A stretch of DNA of 64,000 bases, taken from assembly GCA_963828385.1 (NCBI GenBank), contig CAWHEF010000002.1, positions 1,178,001 through 1,242,000 of the forward strand. Direction: 5' to 3'. The DNA is from Bog-756 sp963828385 (GTDB lineage Bacteria > Actinomycetota > Acidimicrobiia > Acidimicrobiales > RAAP-2). The translations under genes were made by a program, and so were the position numbers. Shown in pieces: positions 25,422 to 35,569 of this stretch (positions are counted from its first letter, which is position 1; each line of letters begins with the position of its first letter). The notes below the pieces were generated by a model. That model was not told the DNA's origin. It did no database searches and was given only the letters and a program-made list of their open reading frames with translations.

Positions 25422-26306
25422 ATGCGCATCGGCGCCCATGTTCGGGCGGGCAAGGGGCTGGTGCCGGCTCTCGCCAAAGGTGCTGAGCTCGGCGCGGACG
25501 TCGTGCAGATCTTCACCCAGAGCCCAAGGATGTGGAAGCCCTCCCAGTACGGGGACGACGTCCTCGCCGGCTACCGGCAGGCCCAGGCCGACCATCCCTC
25601 GGTGAGCTCGACGTTCTGTCATGCCACCTACCTGATCAACCTGGCCTCGCCCGATGCCGAGCTCGTCGCCAGATCGCGCCAGTGCCTGGTGTCCAACCTG
25701 GTCTCGGCCCAGGGGATGGGCGCCGATGGTCTCGTCCTCCACATCGGGAGCCATCGTGGGAGCGGCCTCGGAGCGGTTCTTCCCGCCGTGGTCGAGGGTC
25801 TCGACGAAGCCCTCGGCGCCGCCGATGACGTGCTCGCGCCCCATGACCCGCCGTGCCCCATCCTCCTCGAGAACGCGGCCGGGGCAGGGGACACCGTCGG
25901 CCGTTCGTTCGACGAGCTTGCTCGGGTGATCGGCGCTGCCGGGGACGACGAGCGCCTCGGGGTCTGTCTGGACACACAGCACCTTTGGGCTTCCGGGGTT
26001 GACTTCGGCACGGTGGAGGGGGCCGACACCGTCGTCGGTCTGGTGGAGGACACGGTGGGCCTCGGACGACTGCGGTGCATGCACGTGAACGACTCGAAGG
26101 TTCCCTTCGGGGCCAACCGGGATCGACACGAGAACATCGGTGACGGCACGATCGGGCCCGACGCGCTGGCCGCCCTCCTCGGTCACCCGGCGCTCCAGGA
26201 TGTCCCCGCCGTCCTCGAAGTACCGGGGACCGGGGACGGTCCCCGGGCAGAGGACGTGGCCCGGGCCCGGGACGTCTGGGCCCAGGGGGTCGCTCTCCGA
26301 TCGTGA
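25422..26306 (+). CDS. nfo: Endonuclease IV (AP endonuclease family 2)
   Basis: Cleaves DNA 5' of abasic sites using three zinc ions. 294 residues with the AP2Ec barrel: 'MRIGAHVRAGKGLVPAL', 'QIFTQSPRMWK', 'FCHATYLINLASP', 'LVLHIGSHRG' (His ligand), 'ILLENAAGAGDTVG' (Glu ligand), 'GVCLDTQHLWASG' (Asp/His ligands), 'MHVNDSKVPFGANRDRHENI' and 'LEVPGTG'. The start places the first strand at residue 2, as is usual. Confidence 0.93.
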   Translation: MRIGAHVRAGKGLVPALAKGAELGADVVQIFTQSPRMWKPSQYGDDVLAGYRQAQADHPSVSSTFCHATYLINLASPDAELVARSRQCLVSNLVSAQGMGADGLVLHIGSHRGSGLGAVLPAVVEGLDEALGAADDVLAPHDPPCPILLENAAGAGDTVGRSFDELARVIGAAGDDERLGVCLDTQHLWASGVDFGTVEGADTVVGLVEDTVGLGRLRCMHVNDSKVPFGANRDRHENIGDGTIGPDALAALLGHPALQDVPAVLEVPGTGDGPRAEDVARARDVWAQGVALRS

Positions 26307-26333
26307 TGTGACCGCGGGTTTCGTCGCCAGTCG

Positions 26334-26351
26334 GAATGAGAATCATTATCG
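26334..26351. promoter_or_regulatory. Fur/Zur-type operator upstream of the metal ABC operon
   Basis: GAATGAGAATCATTATCG is a near-palindrome with a perfect AATCATTATC half-site of the classical Fur-family box. It lies 2 nt upstream of the TAGGCT -10 box of the binding-protein gene, so occupancy would block the promoter. A Fur-family regulator is the last gene of the operon. Whether the metal is zinc, manganese or iron cannot be told from the site alone. Confidence 0.7.
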
Positions 26352-26353
26352 TG

Positions 26354-26359
26354 TAGGCT
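26354..26359 (+). promoter_or_regulatory. -10 box for a leaderless transcript
   Basis: TAGGCT ends 6 nt before the ATG of the ABC binding-protein gene and directly follows the Fur-type operator. Confidence 0.55.
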
Positions 26360-26365
26360 CCCGCC

Positions 26366-27469
26366 ATGGTCGGAGGCGATCGGTCGGCGATCGGGATGCC
26401 GCCCTGTCCATGCCCGAGCGCGACCAGACGACGGGGTCTGGCCACGTTCGTGGTCTCGCTGGCGGCGATGGGATGCGCACTCTGTGCTTGCGCCGGTGTG
26501 GGTTCGGCCCCCACATCGTCGGGCCGCTCGGAGCCGGGCCGGCCCGACGGGAGTGGGGACGTGCTCCAGGTCGCCTCGGCGGAGAACGCGTGGGGCAGCA
26601 TCGCCGCCCAGCTCGGTGGCACCAAAGTCCATGTCGTGAGCATCATTACCAATCCCGACACCGATCCTCATGACTACGAGCCCACCGCCGTGGACGCCCG
26701 GACCGTGGCCGAGGCGCAGTTGGTCATCGAGAACGGGCTCGGGTACGACCCGTGGATGTCCAAGCTGGTGGCGGCCGACGACAGCTCGGCTGCCATCCTG
26801 AACGTCGGATCGGCGCTCGGACTGGGCGACACCGCCAACCCGCACCGCTGGTACAACCCGGCCGACGTCCGGTCCATCGTGGCCAGGATCGCGGCCGAGT
26901 ACATCCGGCTCGATCCCTCCGACCGTTCCTACTTCCAGGCCACAGAAGCCCGGTTCAACGACGTCGACCTGGCCGACTACGACACCTCCATCGCCACCAT
27001 CAGGTCGACGTTCGCCGGCACGCCGGTGGGCGCGTCCGAGTCGATCTTCGCCATGCTCGCTCCCGCCCTCGGCCTCGACCTCGTCACCCCACCGTCGTTC
27101 CTCCGCGCCGTCAGCGAAGGGAGCGACGTCTCGGTAGGCGACAAGGAGGCGATCGACCGGCAGATCAGGGACCATCAGATCGCCATCTACGTCTACAACA
27201 CACAGAACCTCACCCCGGACGTCCAGACCCAGCTCGTTTCCGTCCGGCGCCAGCACATTCCGGTGGCGACCATCACCGAGACCTTGGAGCCGGCGAACGA
27301 CACGTTCCAGGCCTGGCAGGTGAGACAGCTCCGGGGCATAGCGGCGGCGTTAGCCGAAGCCCGCGCCGGGACTCGGTCTCGTCCCGTGACAAAAAGTGCG
27401 TCCCGGCCGCTGACCGACGCCCATTTCCACGTCCCCGGCCGACGAAGAGCGCTCCTTCTCGATGGCTGA
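26366..27469 (+). CDS. Metal (Zn/Mn) ABC transporter substrate-binding protein, ZnuA-like
   Basis: Cluster A-I binding protein, 367 residues. The N-terminus has a hydrophobic segment with several Cys ('MGCALCACAG'), so it may be a lipoprotein. Predicted ligands are His in 'DTDPHDYEPTAVDARTV' and His in 'NPHRWYNPADV'. The third site, usually 'SH..F.Y', is 'ASESIFAMLAPALGLD', with Glu in place of His. The His-rich loop of many ZnuA proteins is absent. The last 40 residues are Arg-rich and look non-structural. It overlaps the ATPase gene by 8 nt. Confidence 0.88.
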   Translation: MVGGDRSAIGMPPCPCPSATRRRGLATFVVSLAAMGCALCACAGVGSAPTSSGRSEPGRPDGSGDVLQVASAENAWGSIAAQLGGTKVHVVSIITNPDTDPHDYEPTAVDARTVAEAQLVIENGLGYDPWMSKLVAADDSSAAILNVGSALGLGDTANPHRWYNPADVRSIVARIAAEYIRLDPSDRSYFQATEARFNDVDLADYDTSIATIRSTFAGTPVGASESIFAMLAPALGLDLVTPPSFLRAVSEGSDVSVGDKEAIDRQIRDHQIAIYVYNTQNLTPDVQTQLVSVRRQHIPVATITETLEPANDTFQAWQVRQLRGIAAALAEARAGTRSRPVTKSASRPLTDAHFHVPGRRRALLLDG

Positions 27470-28436
27470 TCCCGACAGGAGAACAGGGTTCGACCCCGAC
27501 AGAGGAAGCGGTCCCGCCGTCAGGTTCATCGACGCCGAGGTGAGACGTGGGGGCCGGACGGTCTGGTCGGACGTGAACTTCGAGGTGGAACCGGGGCAGT
27601 TCGTCGCCGTGCTCGGCCCGAACGGCGCCGGCAAGTCGACCATGATCAACGCCGTGCTCGGGGTCCTCCCGCTGTCGGCGGGGTCGCTCAGCGTGCTCGG
27701 CAGACCACCCGGCCGTTCCGGGAGCGACATCGGCTTCCTGCCCCAGCGGCGGAATTTCGACTCCTCGCTCCACGTGCGGGGACGTGACATCGTGCGCCTG
27801 GGGAGTGACGGCGACAAGTGGGGGCTTCCCGTTCCCGGAGCGTCCTACTTCTTCGAGGGCACACGTCGGCGCCGCCGCCGTATCGACGAGGTCATCGACC
27901 TCGTCGGCGCCCGGTCCTATGCCCATCGGCCGATCGGGCAGGTGTCGGGAGGGGAGCAGCAACGGCTTCTCATCGCCCAGGCGCTCGTCCGCCGTCCCCG
28001 CCTGCTGCTCCTCGACGAGCCGCTCGACAGCTTGGACCTTCCCAACCAGGCTTCGGTCGCAGGTCTCATCTCGGAGATCAGCCGAGAGCTGCGCATCACG
28101 GTGCTCATCGTCGCCCACGACGTGAATCCGATCGTCTCCTATCTCGACCAAGTCATCTACGTCGCCGGGGGAAGAGCGGTCGCCGGCCCGGCCGAGACGG
28201 TCATCACCTCGGCCACGCTGAGCTCGCTCTACGCCACGCGTATCGAGGTGCTCCGCACCTCCGACGGCCGCAGCGTGGTCGTGGGACAGCCCGAGCCGCC
28301 GGCGTTCCACGCCGATCGGCACGCCGGCCACCACGACGACCGGCACGACGAACGCCGCACTGTCCGCCACTCCCTTCCTCGCCCCGATCGCCGTTCGCTC
28401 CATCCCCCCGATCACCCTGGTGGTAGCGGATCATGA
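27462..28436 (+). CDS. Metal ABC transporter ATP-binding protein, ZnuC-like
   Basis: ABC ATPase, 324 residues: Walker A 'GPNGAGKSTMINAVLG', Q-loop 'IGFLPQRRNFD', signature 'VSGGEQQRLLIAQAL', Walker B 'RLLLLDEPLDSLD' and switch His 'VLIVAHDVNP'. After residue about 275 comes a 45-residue His/Arg/Asp-rich tail (RHAGHHDDRHDER) with eight His, a possible metal-binding tail not needed for the fold. The stop overlaps the first permease start (ATGA). Confidence 0.92.
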   Translation: MADPDRRTGFDPDRGSGPAVRFIDAEVRRGGRTVWSDVNFEVEPGQFVAVLGPNGAGKSTMINAVLGVLPLSAGSLSVLGRPPGRSGSDIGFLPQRRNFDSSLHVRGRDIVRLGSDGDKWGLPVPGASYFFEGTRRRRRRIDEVIDLVGARSYAHRPIGQVSGGEQQRLLIAQALVRRPRLLLLDEPLDSLDLPNQASVAGLISEISRELRITVLIVAHDVNPIVSYLDQVIYVAGGRAVAGPAETVITSATLSSLYATRIEVLRTSDGRSVVVGQPEPPAFHADRHAGHHDDRHDERRTVRHSLPRPDRRSLHPPDHPGGSGS

Positions 28437-29323
28437 CGCTACCGGGCGTGGACCTCACCCGGATGTTCAGCTTCCACTTCATGGTGAACGCCTTCTGGGC
28501 CGGGACCATCGTGTCCGTGCTGGCCGGAGTGGTCGGCTGGTTCATGGTGTTGCGCCGCCAAAGCTTCGCCGGCCACACGCTCGCCGTGGTGTCCTTCCCG
28601 GGCGCCGCCGCCGCCATCTGGCTCGGGATCAGTGCCACGGCCGGCTACTTCACCGGCAGCGTCGCCGCCGCCCTCGTCATCGCCGCTGTGGGTCGATCGC
28701 CGAGTGGTCGCATGCGCAGCCAAGAATCCGCTGTCATCGGCACGGTCCAGGCGTTCGCCCTCGCCTCCGGAGCGCTCTTCGTCAGCCTCTACGGCGGCTT
28801 CCTCAGCGGTCTCACGAGCCTGCTGTTCGGGACGTTCCTCGGGGTGTCGGACAGCCAGGTCGAGACCCTGGCCGCCGTGGCCGTCGCCGTCCTTTTCATC
28901 ATGGCCCTCATCGCCCGGCCACTGCTCTTTGCGTCGGTGGACGCCGACGTCGCCGCCGCCCGCGGCATCCCGGTCCGGATCCTTTCGACGGTGTTCCTCC
29001 TCGTGCTGGCCGGAGCGGCCGCCGAGGTGGGCCAGATCATCGGCTCGCTGCTCGTCTTCGCCCTCCTCGTGATGCCGGCCGCCGCCGCCCAGCGGCTCAC
29101 TCCCCGTCCCGCAGCGAGCGCCGCCATCAGCGTCGTCCTGGCTCTCGTCGTGACGTGGGCCTCGCTGATCGCGGCCTATGCCACCACCTACCCGGTGGGG
29201 TTCTACGCCTCGACCTTCGGCTTCGGCGCCTATGTGGCGGCGACCGGGGTGCGCGCCCTCCTCGACCGCTCGACCGTGCACCATGGCCTGCTCCCTCCGG
29301 CCGGGGCTCGGGCGGGGTGGTGA
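28433..29323 (+). CDS. Metal ABC transporter permease (ABC-3), first of two
   Basis: 296 residues, about eight hydrophobic segments. 'GWFMVLRRQSFAGHTLAVVS' and 'GTFLGVSDSQVETLAAVAV' flank the first half, and the coupling region is 'DADVAAARGIPVRIL'. 'SLLVFALLVMPAAAAQRLT' is the conserved ABC-3 ending. It is followed 7 bp later by a second, different permease, so the transporter may have a heterodimeric membrane part. Confidence 0.92.
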   Translation: MTLPGVDLTRMFSFHFMVNAFWAGTIVSVLAGVVGWFMVLRRQSFAGHTLAVVSFPGAAAAIWLGISATAGYFTGSVAAALVIAAVGRSPSGRMRSQESAVIGTVQAFALASGALFVSLYGGFLSGLTSLLFGTFLGVSDSQVETLAAVAVAVLFIMALIARPLLFASVDADVAAARGIPVRILSTVFLLVLAGAAAEVGQIIGSLLVFALLVMPAAAAQRLTPRPAASAAISVVLALVVTWASLIAAYATTYPVGFYASTFGFGAYVAATGVRALLDRSTVHHGLLPPAGARAGW

Positions 29324-29330
29324 CGGACGG

Positions 29331-30266
29331 ATGACCACGCTGTGGCCGTCACCGTGTCAGGCGGCCTCTGTGGCCGCTGTGCGGGCTGCCGCCGACCCGT
29401 TCGTCGGGCTCGCCCACATGCTGTCCGAGCCCGCCATGCGGTGGGCCCTGGTGGCGGGCACCTGCATCGCGCTGGCGTCAGGCCTGGTCGGCTCACTGGT
29501 CGTCACCCGAAGTCAGGTCTTCACCGGTGATGCCCTCTCCCACGTCGCCTTCACCGGTGCCCTCGGCGCGCTCGCCCTCGGGATCGACCTCCGTGTCGGG
29601 CTCTATGCCGCCTGCATCGTCTTGGCCGTGATCATGGCCGCCTTCGGGCGCCGGGCCATGGCCGACGACACGGTGGTGGGCAACGTGTTCGCCTGGATGC
29701 TGGGACTCGGGGCGCTGTTCCTCTCGATCTACACGACGTCACGGAGCGGGAGTGGGGGCGCCGGCGGCAACGGTGGTGTCACCGTCCTGTTCGGATCACT
29801 ACTCGGGTTGTCATCCGGCCAGAGCCTCACCGACGCCGCCATCGCCGCGTCGGTGGTCGTCCTCGTCATCGGGCTCGGGAGGCCGCTCGTGTTCGCCAGC
29901 ATCGACGAGGAGGTGGCCTCGGCCCGGGGCGTGCCCGTGAGGCTGCTCGGCTACTGCTTCTTCGTGGCCCTCGGTGTCACCGCCGGGGTCGCCACCCAAG
30001 CCGTCGGCGCCCTGTTGCTGCTCGGATTGCTGGCCGCACCGGCCGGGGCCAGCCAGCTGCTCACCTCCCGGCCGTTCGTGGCCCTCTGGCTCTCCGCCGC
30101 CATCGGCGTCGTCTCCATGTGGGCCGGGTTGACGCTCGCCTACGTGTTCCCCCGCTTGCCCCCGAGCTTCGGGATCGTCTCTGTCGCCGCCGCCGTCTAC
30201 GTGGTGGCCGGCGCGCTGACGACCAGGAGGCACCGCCGTGACCATGCCCTAGGCTCGGTGCCGTGA
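29331..30266 (+). CDS. Metal ABC transporter permease (ABC-3), second of two
   Basis: 311 residues from ATG 29331. 'SGLVGSLVVTRSQVFTGDAL' and 'SHVAFTGALGALALGID' correspond to 'RRQSFAGHTLAVVS' in the first permease, 'IDEEVASARGVPVRLLGYCF' is the coupling segment, and 'ALLLLGLLAAPAGASQLL' the C-terminal signature. A Gly/Ser-rich loop (SGSGGAGGNGG) replaces part of the periplasmic region. It overlaps the regulator gene by 4 nt (GTGA). Confidence 0.92.
   Translation: MTTLWPSPCQAASVAAVRAAADPFVGLAHMLSEPAMRWALVAGTCIALASGLVGSLVVTRSQVFTGDALSHVAFTGALGALALGIDLRVGLYAACIVLAVIMAAFGRRAMADDTVVGNVFAWMLGLGALFLSIYTTSRSGSGGAGGNGGVTVLFGSLLGLSSGQSLTDAAIAASVVVLVIGLGRPLVFASIDEEVASARGVPVRLLGYCFFVALGVTAGVATQAVGALLLLGLLAAPAGASQLLTSRPFVALWLSAAIGVVSMWAGLTLAYVFPRLPPSFGIVSVAAAVYVVAGALTTRRHRRDHALGSVP
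30250..30255 (+). promoter_or_regulatory. -10 box for a leaderless transcript inside the operon
   Basis: TAGGCT ends 7 nt before the GTG of the Fur-family gene, within the end of the upstream permease gene. It would allow the regulator to be made independently of the transporter operon. Confidence 0.45.
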
Positions 30267-30715
30267 GCGTCGCCCTGACGGTCCATGAGCAGGTGGCACT
30301 CCGCCTGGCCAGGCTCGAGCAGCGTTACACGCCAACGCGCCGTTCCATCGTCACCGCACTGGCCGCTGCGGGCGGACCGCTGTCGATCCCCGAGCTCCTC
30401 GGCTCCACTACCGAGCTGCCCCAGTCCAGCGCCTACCGCAACATCACCACGCTCATGGAGGCGGGGGTGGTGAGACGGGTGGCGGGCAAGGACGACCACG
30501 GCCGGTTCGAGCTGACCGAGGAGCTGGCCGGCCACCACCACCACCTCGCTTGCGACCGGTGCGGGAAGGTGGAGGACGTCGTGCCGTCGACCCGGCTCGA
30601 GCGGGCCATGGCCGAAGCCGCCCGGGTCGTGGCCGAGGAACAGGGTTACCAGGTGACCGACCACCAGTTCGACCTGGTCGGGATCTGCCCGGACTGCCGC
30701 CCCGCCCTCGCCTGA
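30263..30715 (+). CDS. Fur-family transcriptional regulator (Zur-like)
   Basis: Metal-responsive repressor of 150 residues. Winged-helix DNA-binding domain 'RYTPTRRSIVTALAAAGGPL' and 'LPQSSAYRNITTLMEAGVV', then the dimerisation domain with 'GHHHHLACDRCGKVEDV' and 'VGICPDCRPAL', two CxxC structural zinc sites. Being the last gene of a Zn/Mn-type ABC operon that has a Fur box in front suggests autoregulated control of metal uptake. Confidence 0.92.
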   Translation: MSVALTVHEQVALRLARLEQRYTPTRRSIVTALAAAGGPLSIPELLGSTTELPQSSAYRNITTLMEAGVVRRVAGKDDHGRFELTEELAGHHHHLACDRCGKVEDVVPSTRLERAMAEAARVVAEEQGYQVTDHQFDLVGICPDCRPALA

Positions 30716-30803
30716 ACCCGGCTACCGCCTCATGCCGGGCACGGTAGGGTCACGGCGCGCCGGCCGTCACGCTCGGACGAGTCCACCGTGGAAAGGAACC
30801 GCC

Positions 30804-32195
<1,392 letters not shown>

Positions 32196-32252
32196 ACGGC
32201 GGAAGGCAAACGTGAGCGAGCACACGGGAAGCACCGCGTGGGAGGATGTGGT

Positions 32253-33479
32253 GTGGCCGTGCGCACCACGATGAGACCGCCCGCCGGCATGCACGTCGGC
32301 CTGACGGACGGCACCTTCTACGGCGGCGACCCCTATCCCGCATTCGCCTGGATGCGGGAGCATGCACCGGCGTACTTCGACGAGGCATCAGGGGTCTGGG
32401 GGATCACCAGGTACGGTGACGTCAAGGAGATCTCGAAGGATCCCGACACGTTCTCCAACGCCGGCGGCATCCGGCCGGACAGTGACGCCCTCCCCATGAT
32501 GATCGATATGGACGCGCCCGAGCACGTCCGCCGCCGTCGCCTGGTGAGCGAAGGGTTCACCCCCGGCCGCATCCGCCAGAGCGAGCAGCGCATCCGCACG
32601 GTCTGTGACGCCATCATCGACCGGGTGTGCGGGCGAGGGGCGGCCGACTTCGTCGCTGACATCGCTGCACCGTTGCCCATGATCGTGATCGGCGACATGC
32701 TGGGGGTGGCACCCGAGGACCGGGACGACCTCCTGCGGTGGTCGGACGACATGCTGAAGGCGCTCGGCTCTCCCGATCCGGGGGCCATGGACGTGGCCAC
32801 CCAGGCGGCAGCCGAGTACGCCACCTACATCATGGGTGTGGCCGACGAGCGTCGTCGGGACGGGACGACCGAGGACCTGATCGGCACCCTCGTCCACGCC
32901 GAAGTGGAGGGCGACCGGCTCGACGAGGACTCGATCATCTACGAGTCGCTGCTCATCCTCATCGGGGGTGACGAGACCACCCGCCATGTGTTGAGCGGCG
33001 GCATGTTCGAGCTGCTGCGCCATCCCGAACAGCTCGGAAAGCTCGCCGGCGATCGCACCCTGCTGCCAGGCGCCGTCGAGGAGATGCTGCGTTGGGTGTC
33101 TCCGATCAAGAACATGGCCAGGCAGATCACGAGGGACGTCGAGCTCCACGACCAGATCCTTCGTGCCGGGGAAAAGCTTCTTCTGCTGTATCCGTCCGCC
33201 AACCGGGACGAGCGGGTGTTCGCCGATCCCGAGCACTTCGACATCACCCGGAACCCCAACGATCACGTGGCGTTCGGGTTCGGCGCCCACTTCTGCCTGG
33301 GGAACCGCCTGGCCCGGATGGAGCTGTCGGTGATGTTCGACAGGCTCCTCGACCGACTGCCCGATCTCCGCCTGGCCGCTGACGTCGAGCCGGAGAAGCG
33401 GGCGGCGAACTTCGTCTCGGGCTTCGAGTCGATGCCGGTGCTCTTCACGCCCACCGCACCCGTCGGGGCCGGGGGCTGA
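32253..33479 (+). CDS. Cytochrome P450
   Basis: Haem monooxygenase, 408 residues. I-helix 'ILIGGDETTRHVLSGGM', ExxR in 'AVEEMLRWVSPIKNMAR' and haem loop 'FGFGAHFCLGNRLARMELSV' with the Cys ligand. 'MIDMDAPEHVRRRRLVSEGF' is the conserved C-helix region. The overall pattern resembles actinobacterial steroid or fatty-acid P450s (CYP125/142-like), which is inference. GTG 32253 is chosen for GGAGG 7 nt upstream. Confidence 0.93.
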   Translation: MAVRTTMRPPAGMHVGLTDGTFYGGDPYPAFAWMREHAPAYFDEASGVWGITRYGDVKEISKDPDTFSNAGGIRPDSDALPMMIDMDAPEHVRRRRLVSEGFTPGRIRQSEQRIRTVCDAIIDRVCGRGAADFVADIAAPLPMIVIGDMLGVAPEDRDDLLRWSDDMLKALGSPDPGAMDVATQAAAEYATYIMGVADERRRDGTTEDLIGTLVHAEVEGDRLDEDSIIYESLLILIGGDETTRHVLSGGMFELLRHPEQLGKLAGDRTLLPGAVEEMLRWVSPIKNMARQITRDVELHDQILRAGEKLLLLYPSANRDERVFADPEHFDITRNPNDHVAFGFGAHFCLGNRLARMELSVMFDRLLDRLPDLRLAADVEPEKRAANFVSGFESMPVLFTPTAPVGAGG

Positions 33480-33483
33480 CACC

Positions 33484-33792
33484 ATGGCACCTGACCCGCC
33501 GCTCGACGACGACCGGGTCCGCCGGCTGGTGGAGGCCGAGTCCCCCGAATGGGAGCTGGCGGGAGGAAAACTGGCGAGGACCGTGGTCTGCCCCGACTTC
33601 AGGGGGCGCTCGGGTTCGTGACGGCGGTGGGCGACCTGGCCGAAGCAGGCCAACCATCACCCCGACATCGACATCCGCTACAACCGGGTGGTCCTGTCGC
33701 TCGTCAGCCACGACGCCGGCGGCATCACCCAGCGGGACATCGACCTGGCCAAGCAGATTGACGGCATCGTGCCGTCGTCCGGGAACGGCTGA
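33484..33792 (+). pseudogene. 4a-hydroxytetrahydrobiopterin dehydratase (PCD), two compensating frameshifts
   Basis: Joined product about 102 residues: 'DDRVRRLVEAESPEWELAGG', 'LARTVVCPDFRG', 'LGFVTAVGDLAE', 'ANHHPDIDIRYNRVVLSLVS' and 'GGITQRDIDLAKQID'. The family catalytic 'ANHHPD' is present. One G is missing at the G5 run 33602-33606 and one extra G sits near 33645, so only the region between is shifted; as read, translation stops at 33621. Either a dead gene or two sequencing errors. Confidence 0.8.
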
Positions 33793-33823
33793 TCCTCGGC
33801 CGGCCGGGGCCCCGGGAGGGACG

Positions 33824-34522
33824 TCACCCGACGGGGAGGTTCCACAGCGGGAACCAGCGGTCGAGATCGGGTTCGACGGTGAGGTCGTCCGCCAACAGGC
33901 TCTTCAACTTGAGCTCCCGCTCGAGGTTCCGGTGGTCCTTGCCGTCGGGGACGAAGGGGTAGAAGGTCCCCCGCTTGAACAGGTAGACGAGATAGGCCGT
34001 CGAGGAGAGGAGCCTTCCTGGCCCGACGGACTCGTTCGTCGGACCGCTCGGCTGGTGGTCCGGCGGCGCCGGCGCTTCTGCCGTCTCGTTGAGCTCGGAG
34101 ACGGACCCGGCAGCGAGCGCGGGTGCTCCTTCTCCGCCGGCCTCCGTCGTCAAGCCGAAGACCGAACAGAGCAGTTGGGGACCCCATCCGGCATCCGACA
34201 ACGAGGAGTTGACGGTGTGGACCTGGGTGACCAGCTCGCTGATGTCAGGCTCGTCGATCACCAGCCACTGGTACCCGAACGAGTCTTCGGATTTCTTGAA
34301 CGATCCGGTCTTGTCCATCGACAGGAGCGTGACCACCTCGGACTGCATGTCCACGAATCCCTGACCCGACGGTGGTTTGTAGCAGACGCCGGCGTGCCCG
34401 GAGCAGACCTGTCCGGTGGCGCTCTGGAGCGTGATCGACGCCGACGGGATGGCGAAGAGGCCGTCCAGGTTGGACTGCACGGGCTTCGTGCGGCCGAGGA
34501 GGGTGTCGAACAGGCCCATCAC
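33824..34522 (-). CDS. pspAB: PspA-associated protein PspAB
   Basis: 232 residues beginning 'MMGLFDTLLGRTKPVQSNLD' and 'LFAIPSASITLQSATG', the recognised PspAB start. 'EDSFGYQWLVIDEP' and 'LVTQVHTVNSSLSDAGWGPQ' follow. The C-terminal third contains an acidic, Pro-rich linker and a final 'YLVYLFKRGTFYPFVP' domain. Last gene of the leftward psp group; it lies 100 bp after htpX. Function unknown beyond association with PspA-type envelope stress systems. Confidence 0.85.
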   Translation of the reverse strand: MMGLFDTLLGRTKPVQSNLDGLFAIPSASITLQSATGQVCSGHAGVCYKPPSGQGFVDMQSEVVTLLSMDKTGSFKKSEDSFGYQWLVIDEPDISELVTQVHTVNSSLSDAGWGPQLLCSVFGLTTEAGGEGAPALAAGSVSELNETAEAPAPPDHQPSGPTNESVGPGRLLSSTAYLVYLFKRGTFYPFVPDGKDHRNLERELKLKSLLADDLTVEPDLDRWFPLWNLPVG

Positions 34523-34622
34523 ACGGCCTCCACGTCCTGGTCCCGCTCCTCGTCCCGGCCCCGCTCCTCGGCCCGGTCCGGCTCTGGTCCGGGGCGCCGG
34601 TCCGCTGGGTCGAGGCGCAGGA

Positions 34623-35561
34623 TCACGAAGGCCGGCCCAGCTCGGCCTCGATCTTGGCCAGCTGGTCCAGACGCTTCTGGAGGGGGGGATGGGTCGAGAA
34701 CAGTGTGGAGAGGCTGACGCCGTTCCCGGCGATGGCCGGCGTGAAGTAGAACGCGTTGAAGTTCTCCGCCGCCCGGAGATCCCGGGTCGGGATGCGGGAC
34801 ATCTCGCCGGTCACCTTGACCAGGGCTGACGCCAGCACCGACGGCTGCCCGGTCAGCAGCGCACCCGACCGGTCGGCGGCCAGCTCCCGGTACCGGGACA
34901 GCGCCCGGGTCAACAGGAAGCTGATGGCGTAGACGATGACCGATACGGCGAGCACGGCCATCTCGATGAGGGCGGCGTTGTCCTGACCCCCCTGGTTGTT
35001 GCTGCTGCGGCCCCCGCCGAACCCCCCGAGCATCCCCGTCCAGAACATCATCCGGGTGACCAGACCGGCCACGACGCCGAGAAAGCTGGCGATGGTCATG
35101 ACGGCGACGTCCCGGTGGGCGACGTGCGAGATCTCGTGGGCCAGCACCGCCTCGAGCTCCGGTTCGTCGAGACGGCGCATCAGGCCGGAGGTGGCGCACA
35201 CGACGGCACTGTTCGGGCTCCGGCCGGTGGCGAAGGCGTTGGGGACGTCGGTGTCGGCCACCGCCACCTTGGGCTTCTTCATGTCGGCCAGGGCGCACAG
35301 GCGGTCGACGACACCGTGCAGCTCGGGCGCCTGCTCGGGTGTGACCACCCTCCCGCCCATTCCGAACAGGGCGATCTTGTCCGAGAACCAGTACTGGACG
35401 AAGAGGAGGACGGCAGCGAACACGAGCACGACGGCGTAGCTGATGCCCACCGCCACCAGGATGCCGATGACCAGCCCGTACAGGAGGACCAGCATGAGCC
35501 CGGTCGAGAACATGCGCAGGGTGAGGCCCCTGTCGGCGGGGATGTTTCGTGCGGTGCTCAT
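34623..35561 (-). CDS. htpX: Zinc metalloprotease HtpX (M48)
   Basis: Membrane protease for misfolded membrane proteins. 312 residues: two N-terminal transmembrane segments, 'VAVADTDVPNAFATGRSPN', the zinc site 'LAHEISHVAHRD', two more hydrophobic segments, the third-ligand region 'RALSRYRELAADRSGALLTG' and 'LFSTHPPLQKRLDQL'. It lies 8 bp after pspAA. HtpX inside a psp group implies quality control of stressed membranes. Confidence 0.95.
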   Translation of the reverse strand: MSTARNIPADRGLTLRMFSTGLMLVLLYGLVIGILVAVGISYAVVLVFAAVLLFVQYWFSDKIALFGMGGRVVTPEQAPELHGVVDRLCALADMKKPKVAVADTDVPNAFATGRSPNSAVVCATSGLMRRLDEPELEAVLAHEISHVAHRDVAVMTIASFLGVVAGLVTRMMFWTGMLGGFGGGRSSNNQGGQDNAALIEMAVLAVSVIVYAISFLLTRALSRYRELAADRSGALLTGQPSVLASALVKVTGEMSRIPTRDLRAAENFNAFYFTPAIAGNGVSLSTLFSTHPPLQKRLDQLAKIEAELGRPS

Positions 35562-35569
35562 CGGCTGCC

